A stretch of 64,000 bases of DNA from Ditylenchus dipsaci (Eukaryota; Nematoda; Chromadorea; Rhabditida; Anguinidae): assembly GCA_004194705.1 (NCBI GenBank), contig SADC01001036.1:186001-250000 (forward strand), given 5' to 3'. The translations under genes were made by a program, and so were the position numbers. The notes under the pieces are model-generated. The model did no database searches, had not been told where the DNA came from, and worked only from the letters and a program-made list of their open reading frames with translations. Each line of letters opens with the position of its first letter. Positions within the stretch are counted from its first letter, which is position 1. Of this stretch, positions 57,062-64,000 are shown piece by piece.

Positions 57062-58236
57062 CTAGATTAAACCAATCATATGATCTTGAAAATCGACCCT
57101 TCCTGCATTGCTGATGAAAAAGTCCATGAGCAGCCGGCAAACTTCTCTTCCATCTTCGGTGACGACAGGCCGTGCTCCAGCAGGCAAAATGATTGATTCC
57201 ATTGGCTCGACGTTTCTTCTCCGTGCACCATTGTCCTCATCTCCAACACCAGCGAGATCTAAAAAAACAAAGCGTTAGATTTAAAGTTTAAGGCGTACTA
57301 TTACCTCCTGGCCTGCTTGTCGTAGAGTGCCTTATAAGGAAGTTGTGAAGAACAAGAATCGCCTTGACCATCAGATCCGAATTAGTCAACTCCTGCTCCA
57401 TTGGCTTGAAAAGTGTTCTCCACTAGGCTTCCAGAATACCAGAGAAGTTTTTAATCATATGTCTAGCGCGAGAGAGCCTGCAAACAAATGATAAATAGCA
57501 AAGATCTGCGGTTTACAAGTCATCCCAACCGGTAATTCAAGATCATTTGCTCTTATGACAGATCATTGCCAGAAAATGGCTTCATCATTCGCCGCGATAG
57601 TGGGAAGGCACTATCTCCGATGAAAAAAGGCACTTGTGTCTCTGCAATTCACAGGAATCTTGAAGTCGCCCGCTCGCAGCCTCCTCCTGAAATCGCTCTT
57701 GTCATAGATACCTAGATACTAGACAGATTATACATGACACAAATAAGACGTTATAAACACGTTACCCCCATCGCTCATGTGTCCACAGTGCCCGAAGGTA
57801 GCGTAGATGCAATTGAAGTCCGCGTCGCAGATTGCCATTAAGACCGTTGTTGCTTCTTTTTCTTGTGATGAGCGAAGATTCTTCCATACCGACATTGTGT
57901 CCCTTCCATCTGAAAAAAATTTTGCTAAACAATATAGCTTCTCAATTAGGAGTGTAAACCTTTGAAGCCACATTTCGTCGCGATACCTCCCCAGACGAGC
58001 ACCTTGCGTGAGTTGTTCTTATAGTCGGCACTGGACATGTCGTAGAGAAAAAGCTCATCTCGCACCAGAGCAATAAGCTGACTAGCACGCTCTTCTTCTT
58101 CTTCTTGCTTCCTGGTTCTCTACAAAAATAAGCACTAATAAAAACACACAGCAACAATCAATGTCACCTTTGAAATCGTCCCGCCAGTAGCAAATACCAT
58201 CGTGGCCACAGGTTCCATTGTAGTAACAGGTTCCAT
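57062..58236 (-). pseudogene. PIF/Harbinger transposase remnant with MADF domain
   Basis: Minus-strand exons: 58236-58168, 58119-57960, 57909-57766, then from 57711, with later pieces to a TAG at 57062. The first part is a MADF (Myb/SANT-like) DNA-binding domain: LIALVRDELFLYD...YKNNS, WGGIATKCGF, WKNL. The same frame then runs into the second half of a DDE_4 nuclease: AICDADFNCIY, GHMSDGG, then FFIGDSAFPL, RLSRARHMI, LVLHNFLIRHS and a C-terminal exon ending DHMIGLI. It is dead: stops in GNDLS*EQ and LEA*WRTL, a frame jump before FFIGDSAF, no recognisable first catalytic Asp region, and Lys where the catalytic Glu normally sits (MIKNF). In active relatives the MADF protein and the nuclease are separate genes, so the fusion may be a deletion product. 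Confidence 0.85.
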
Positions 58237-58627
58237 TGCAGCAGCTTGGTAAATCGACACTTCTGAAGGCAGCCTGAAAATATCAAGGTGAAATAAAGCA
58301 TAAAACCACACTCTCCGCAATACATAGCATAACACATTCTGAGTAAAGATTCTTGCATGAAACAGGTGCAATAAAAAGTTTCAATTAGGATCCAAAACTG
58401 TACTCAAAAATAAATTAAGCACCGAATAAAGCAAAATAAAATTAAACAACTATGATGCGCCGCACTCCAGATGAAAAATCGCCTCACTCAGAATGAAAGA
58501 GCGCGGGAGTGCGGCTCCAAAAAAGTGTCGCCTGATTGTGTACACGCTGGCGCCGCACCACGGGAGTGAAGATTTGCGCGGAAGCGCGGAGTGCGGAGGT
58601 GCGGCTCCCATTGGGTTCCTAGCTTTA

Positions 58628-59040
58628 CTGTAAAAATTTAGAAAACTAAAAAATATATCTCGAGTATATGTCAGAATTATTCGAGCCTTTATCAGTTCTT
58701 CATTAATACCCACTCTTCTTCCTTCCACACGCATTGTCATTATGGAAAATATTCTTTCAGCAGCACCAGACGAAGCCGGAATTATCAAAATATCGATCGC
58801 TAACTTTTTTATCGGTCCATTTCGCTGAATTTTCTGTTGTTTTAGAGAAAGTCAGTGTCTTGAACTCGTTTGTTTGAAACGGGGTTTTCTGTAACCAGCC
58901 TCTCGAACGCAGCGATGCAATACATCTTCTACGAGGTCATTGGTAGATTCTGATCTTAAAGGGACATTAACTGTCCCTAAGCCGAATGGTGGTGTGATTT
59001 CTGTTAGGACAAGCGTATCACTAAATTGTGATTCTCTGAG
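58628..59040 (-). pseudogene. hAT transposase C-terminal remnant
   Basis: Minus-strand frame with one internal stop (TGA 58854-58852). The end carries the hAT dimerisation motif: IIPASSGAAERIFS, then RRVGINEELIKARIIL. Upstream, 62 codons (ITPPFGLGTVNVP, LVEDVLHRCVREAG) are open but not recognised as hAT, and may be another gene's fragment. The frame runs into the palindrome arm near 58625 without a stop. Confidence 0.75.
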
Positions 59041-59779
59041 CTGAAATTTGGTGAAATGTTATTTTTCAAGACTTTTGTTAAAATAAAGATTACGAGTCCA
59101 AAATTCGCTCGGTATAGTGAAGGACGGTGTCAGACGGACCGGCCGTCGGCCGTCCCGTTCGAGTTTATCGTTGCCGGCCGTCTGCCGTCTTGGACGTTTT
59201 GAGCCGGCCGTCGACCGGCCGGCCGCTCGGACGGCCGACCAAGCCGGCCGTCCGACCGTCCGGTTTTTCGACGCCGTCCGGACGGGGACGGGGACGGGAC
59301 GGGCCCGGCCGGACGGGCGGTCACTATGCTTTTGTCCTAATGATGGAGATTCCTAAAAATTATGTGCAAAAAGTAGGTGAGGCCGATATAAGGCCACCCC
59401 AAAAATTTCGCTCCCGCCTAAGGTCAGACACCTTTTTAGCTTGATTCTTGAGGTTCAAAATTAAGCGGGAAATCAGCTTTTCGGTGTGAACGCAAATAAA
59501 TGAAAACAAAGCATAGAAAATTATAAACCAGCCGTCTTGTAATCAAAAGAGAAGCGAAACTGTATATATGAATAATAGAAAGGTATGAATAAAATTATGT
59601 ACAAGAAATCAAAGGAAAAGACTTCATAGACCAAACAAGAGGGTGTAAATAAAGTACTCAAACACTCATCAAAGCTTGCAAAAGTTAGGTCATAAATGGT
59701 CACAAATCGATATTTTACTGTAAACGAGCAATTAATAATTGCACATAATGGAAGGGTAAATAAAATTAAAAAACAAATA

Positions 59780-60197
59780 CAGTCAAAACTCTATATAACG
59801 TATAATGGCACCTCTATACAACAATACCTCTATGTAACGGCACTCTGAAAGTTACACTTCATACAAACCGCACCTCTATATAACGGCATGCATTCACAAT
59901 TGGATGGGTCTGATGCAAAAAATGATTGTTTTGCTAGATTTAAGACATTTTGAGACAAATTCGTTCAGATAATTGCTTATCGCACCCTACAAACTGCAAA
60001 GTTCTTCCATCCAAATAACGACATTGTTTGCAGTTGGCCATCGAAAGTATATTTATTTTAGTTACAGTTATTACAGTCCACAGTAACTTCAAAAAATATC
60101 TATACAACGGCACCTACAAGCTATTAAGTATGATAGCCTCTGTATAACGGCACCTTAGGTGGTTTCCAGGGGGTGCCGTGACATAAAGTTTTGACTG
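59780..60197. mobile_element. Tc1/mariner-type MITE with TATAACGGCACC repeats
   Basis: Left end CAGTCAAAACTCTATATAAC, right end CATAAAGTTTTGACTG. Several copies of CCTCTATATAACGGCA lie near the left end and CTCTGTATAACGGCACC near the right. TA precedes the left end; the right flank is TT. Confidence 0.82.
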
Positions 60198-61499
60198 TTG
60201 ACTCAGAAACTCATTTTTTGAGTTATGATTTTTTGAAGTTTATGGTCAGGCACTCGAAAATCTTCGATTAAAAATGAAAATAACCCCAATTCCCAAATTT
60301 CTCTCCAGGTCTTTTTCCGCTGAGCATAAAAATATGTTATTGTTTACTTCTTAACAGACAAAGAATTGTTGACTTGGAGACAGCCTCCTCTTTCCCCCTC
60401 CTCCTCTCAGTAACAAATAGTTGTTTTCAGTTCAAAAAATTAAAACCCACAACAAAATAGAATTGAAAAATATCCGCAACAGGCGATGTTTTGCACAATC
60501 TATTTGTAGTATTGCTTCTATTGCCTGGTGTGCAATCCAGAAAAAATGACTGTTCTAATTTGTTTATGTGAAGAAATCTGAGACACACATAGCAAAAAAT
60601 GCTGCTTGGTAAACATGAATCAGTGTTCGTTGTGTTTATGTGCCTTTTTGGGGGGAAATTAGCACTGTCTGCAATAATGGGAAGAGCAATAAATTAAAAA
60701 TAAATATTTATATCAAAAAATAAATTCAGCTTATGAAATCGCCGAAAATTGGTTAAAAGAGGCGGTGATCATTTTGTTTGTATTTGAATGATAATGGGTC
60801 ATTATTTTTGTGTGCAGAACACATCTAAAAGTCCGTAGGTTTTAAACCGGTGACTGGTAAATAGTTTAAAAAATGTAAAATTTAGTTACAACGATATCTA
60901 CTACCAGGGTTGTGGAATTGGTTCATCGATATCTTGTAGCATGAATTCAGCTCAATCACTGAAAAACTACGGTTTACATTCAGAGAGATTCGAACCAGCA
61001 ACCTCCGAAAGTGGTTTTATTTGAATTCAAACTTTTTTGATGTGGGACCACATACGGACAAGAGATACACTCCCCCTTTCAAATAAAGATTTGTTTCCAA
61101 TTAGAATTCATTTGTATTTACCATGATTTTTCTTGTTAGTTTATGGCCCGTTCACGTACTTGGAATTCGGATCTTCGTAACAATTTTTTTCTTTTAGTCA
61201 AAGAGGCATATATTTTTCTAAAGTTATAAATCGATTAGGTGACCTTGCAATTTAGCTTCTGTTGAGGTACCATTTGTCAAAGGCGCAGTCACAATGAAGA
61301 GAGAGGCTGTTTGCGGATGCTAAAACAGAATACTCACTAAGAATCACGGAAATAGAATACTCGCTTCTTTACCTTTGCGCCCAAAATTATTCAGTTGCTA
61401 CACTTTTTTAGTTTCCAGTTGCTTATGTAGTATCATGTATCTCAGGTCTAGGGTAGACTTGTGTTTGTGAGTTACAAAAAAATTAATTTGAAAATTTTT

Positions 61500-61700
61500 G
61501 CGGGGAAATATGGTTGTGAAAATGCTCGAGCAGATTGATTTAGAGCATATGCTCGAGCATTTGCGTTTTTTTCGAGCATTTTCGAGCATATGCTCGACAT
61601 ATTTGAGCCGTTATCTGTGGCCGTACAATTTAGTTAACTGTACAGTTTAACTGAATTCTCTTTCGAGGGTTGACTGTAAGCCAAGCATGCTCGAAATTCA
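61500..61700. repeat. Cluster of ATGCTCGAGCAT palindromes
   Basis: Words AGCATATGCTCGAGCAT and TTCGAGCATATGCTCG recur; ATGCTCGAGCAGATTG (61522) mirrors CAATCTGCTCGAG (61700). Confidence 0.65.
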
Positions 61701-61839
61701 CCAATCTGCTCGAGAATATAGGGTCATTACTGTGATCATGGTGGTTAAGGTGATCATGTCAACCATAATCACATTAACCACCACGATCGTCTTAATCGTC
61801 ATGATCACATTAAAAACCAACATTAAAAACCAACTTGCA

Positions 61840-62995
61840 TTTACCCGGTATTTACCCGAAAGGCGGGTAAAATCTTTTTATTTCCATAACCAACTTTTAT
61901 TCGAGATATCATAACAAATCAATCAAATTAAGGCTCAAATTGAAAACACCCGTCAAAATATGTAAATCTCCCGTCAAATTTATTTTTTATCCCGTCAAAT
62001 TCAAATTTCAAACAAATTATGTGAATCTCCCGTCAAAATATGTAAATCTCCCGTCAAATTTAAATTTTTAGTAAAATACTGCATTAAATTTCGTGGGAAT
62101 TCAAATTTTCTAGTCAGAAAATGGATTGCTCAGAATCCCACCCCGGAATGGCCAGAAGCCCCTGAAAGTTGGTTTTTTGGGGTTTGCTAAAGGGGGAGTA
62201 AACTTTTTGCGAAAATTCGATTGAGCGGATCAGATTTCCAGTCAGATGCGCTAAATCGCTCAGAATTTCACCCTGAACCACTCAAAACCACCAAGAACCT
62301 GGAATTCTTAACGCTTTAGCGCATCTGACTGGAAATCTGATCCGCTCAATCGAATTTTCGCAAAAAGTTTACTCCCCCTTTAGTAAACCCCCAAAAAACT
62401 AACTTTCAGGGCTTCTGGCCATTCCGGGGTGGATTCTGAGCAATCCAAGTTATTTTCTGACTAGAAAATTTGAATTCCCACGAAATTTAATGCAGTATTT
62501 TACTAAAAATTTAAATTTGACGGGAGATTTACATATTTTGACGGGAGATTCACATAATTTGTTTGAAATTTGAATTTGACGGGGTAAAAAATAAATTTGA
62601 CGGGAGATTTACATATTTTGACGGGTGTTTTCACTTATAGCCATCAAATTAATGCATAAACAAAATCATCGTTAACAGTGTTAATTTCCTCGATTTCTTC
62701 AATTTCGCTAATTGCTAATCCCTAATTTCGAAATTTCGAAAGAAACGCTGAAAACTAAAAAGTGCAGTGAAATGCATAAAAATTGTTATGCTAAGACTAA
62801 AACACTTTCTGGCTTCTGAATTCGCTTTGAGACAAATCAAATTAAAACAAAAATTTTGTAAAAATATAGTAATTTCGCAAAATCCTTAGTAAAGATTTTA
62901 CCCGATTTCTATACTACGGGTAAAATCTCTGGGTATTTACCGGTAAATACGGGTATTTACCCGGTAAATACCTGGGTATTTACCCATTGTCCAAC
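61840..62995. repeat. Nested foldback: ATTTACCCGG arms around GGAGTAAACTTTTTG element
   Basis: Outer arms: TATTTACCCG repeats at 61845-61870 and 62895-62990. Inner element 61935-62640: arms of TTGACGGGAGATTTACATAT units and the family core (CCGGAATGGCCAGAAGCC, GGGGGAGTAAACTTTTTGCG). Here the usual CGGGTCCGATCGGCT is replaced by CAGTCAGATGCGCTAAA. Confidence 0.85.
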
Positions 62996-63237
62996 CCTAG
63001 TATAAATTAAAATCTGACGGCCCAAACCAACAATAAGAATTTTATTAATAAATTAAGTTTTATTACTTCAAGCAAATAAATTAAAGAGAGACACATGTCC
63101 ACGCCATAATTTAATTCAAAGCGAAGGAAATATGCTGCTGCCTCTTTTAGATGATGGTGGTCTTGCTATTCAATAATACAGTTAGATGGTAATGGTTCTA
63201 TGGTTGTTTAAAACTTGCTATCCTGTACCACGGCTAA

Positions 63238-63413
63238 TCAAAACCCAAAAGAATTGCCTTCCAATGCATCCAGGGCTCGTTTGACAGAGCGTTGTTGGCT
63301 GACAGATCTCTGGAATTGTTCGTTTAGGGCCCGGGCTCTGGTTCTGTTGAGGTTCTCGATAGCTCTTCTCAGGCGTGTCTCCATAGCCTTACTTTTTGGT
63401 GTCTCCAGAAGAG
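63238..63413 (-). CDS. Last exon of an unidentified gene, coiled-coil-like
   Basis: After the acceptor TTTTTTCAG the exon starts in phase (two bases complete a codon) and runs 58 codons to TGA at 63240-63238. The peptide is charged and helix-prone (METRLRRAIENLNRTRARAL, then NEQFQRSVSQQRSVKRALDA) and ends EGNSFGF. The rest of the gene lies upstream on the minus strand, beyond 63413; I found no further exon before the window ends. AATAAA on the minus strand is at 63041-63046. Confidence 0.6.
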
Positions 63414-64000
63414 CTGAAAAAATTCATTTGTCAGTATTATTATATCTCCTGTTCTCCACTTTGGTCGTTAGTCCATCAAGCACAAAATTTAGTTACTCTA
63501 AGTTTTCCATTGAAGTTTCATTGTTGAATAAATATATACATCATCGGCAATTGGGGTCGGCTCGAGCCTGAATTTTAGAATCGGGCCGCGCCAAAACAAA
63601 AAATCCGGACCATGCACGTGGTCAAGGCTTCATGGTGCTTTATTTTCAACATCCAAGAATTTTTCTAGCTGCGTGTTAAAAATGCAATGAAACACGGAAA
63701 AACTTTTTTAACACGCGAAGTGCCGAGCGTAGCCAAGGTGGCGTTTTGTTCAAAATTCCATGCAGATTAGGAATCTTCAAAAAATCAAAAAAAGTTTCCC
63801 TTTGACGGAACACTTCCCTCTTGAAAATTGGCCCCTCTTTCAGAGCTACTATTTGCCTTCATTGCAACGATTAATTTTAATTTTTTCGACCACACTATGT
63901 CACTATGGCTTAAAAGAAAGAAGAGAAAACAGTCTTTTTATTGACATATTACTTAGGGGGCCTCCCGTGATAAAATGCTAGATTTTCGGCTAACAGAAAC
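63414..64000. other. Window edge, presumed intron
   Basis: AT-rich sequence with no feature I can support. It would be intron or an upstream exon region of the minus-strand gene ending at 63238. Confidence 0.35.

Larger units (their letters stand above)
56090..59330. repeat. Nested palindrome with GGCCGTCC outer arms, enclosing transposon remains
   Basis: Outer arms 56090-56310 and 59110-59330 are GC-rich tandems of CGGCCGTCC; CGTCCCGTCCCCGTCC (56140) mirrors GGACGGGGACGGGGACG (59278). The inner arms are 56340-56600 (AGCTAGGAACCCAATGAG, CCGCACTCCCGCAC) and 58445-58630 (GCTCCCATTGGGTTCCTAGC). Inside lie a Harbinger pseudogene and, between right inner and outer arms, a hAT remnant. Confidence 0.8.
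59041..63237. other. Repeat-filled region without genes
   Basis: Holds the right GGCCGTCC arm, a MITE (59780-60197), TGCTCGAGCA repeats (61500-61700), a TGATCATGGTGGTTAA palindrome (61730-61810) and the nested foldback at 61840-62995. 60200-61480 is AT-rich sequence in which I see nothing else. Confidence 0.55.

Overview
This is eukaryotic DNA, almost certainly from a nematode. It is AT-rich, the genes have many short introns ending in U-rich ...TTTCAG, and the clearest genes are nematode types: a membrane-anchored cuticle collagen with a dibasic cleavage site and a repairable CDHCPPPR... end, an ALG-1/ALG-2-type Argonaute, a tau-tubulin-kinase-like CK1 kinase, an intracellular SRP-type serpin and a single-finger GATA factor. 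The repeat load is far above that of Caenorhabditis. A mermithid-like (Enoplea) genome is a guess that the sequence cannot prove.

Layout. 1-8.8 kb: hairpins and MITEs, no confident gene. 8.8-10.9 kb (+): GATA factor, 7 exons. 11-13.8 kb: a foldback and two MITEs. 13.9-15.5 kb (+): CK1/TTBK-like kinase, 13 exons. 15.5-31.4 kb: repeats, including nested palindromes and one possible 5' exon. 31.4-39.8 kb (+): Argonaute, 23 exons, with large hairpins, MITEs and a tRNA-like sequence in its introns. 40.7 kb (+): a 46-residue single-pass membrane protein. 42.7-45.5 kb (-): cuticle collagen. 46.7-52.2 kb: a 5.5-kb nest of palindromes enclosing a small unrecognised ORF. 52.3-55.7 kb (-): serpin with two alternative reactive-loop 3' exons. 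56.1-59.3 kb: nested palindrome enclosing a dead PIF/Harbinger element, with a hAT transposase remnant. 59.8-63 kb: more MITEs and foldbacks. 63.2 kb (-): last exon of an unidentified coiled-coil-like gene.

Three themes stand out. (1) Much of the non-coding DNA is foldback elements whose arms are short tandem repeats and whose inner cores recur between elements with unrelated arms; they also insert into one another like nested dolls. (2) The serpin appears to swap its inhibitory loop by choosing between two terminal exons, giving a predicted P1 Lys form or a P1 Met form. (3) Argonaute, collagen, kinase and a small ORF are each broken only by single-base length changes, mostly in homopolymers or a dinucleotide run, at otherwise perfectly conserved places. 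This fits consensus indel errors better than gene death, so I annotate them as genes and give the break positions. At least three introns use GC-AG splice sites.

The genes are not an operon and share no pathway. What links them is that repeats fill their introns and spacers, and several hairpins would be transcribed as double-stranded RNA, including inside the Argonaute gene.
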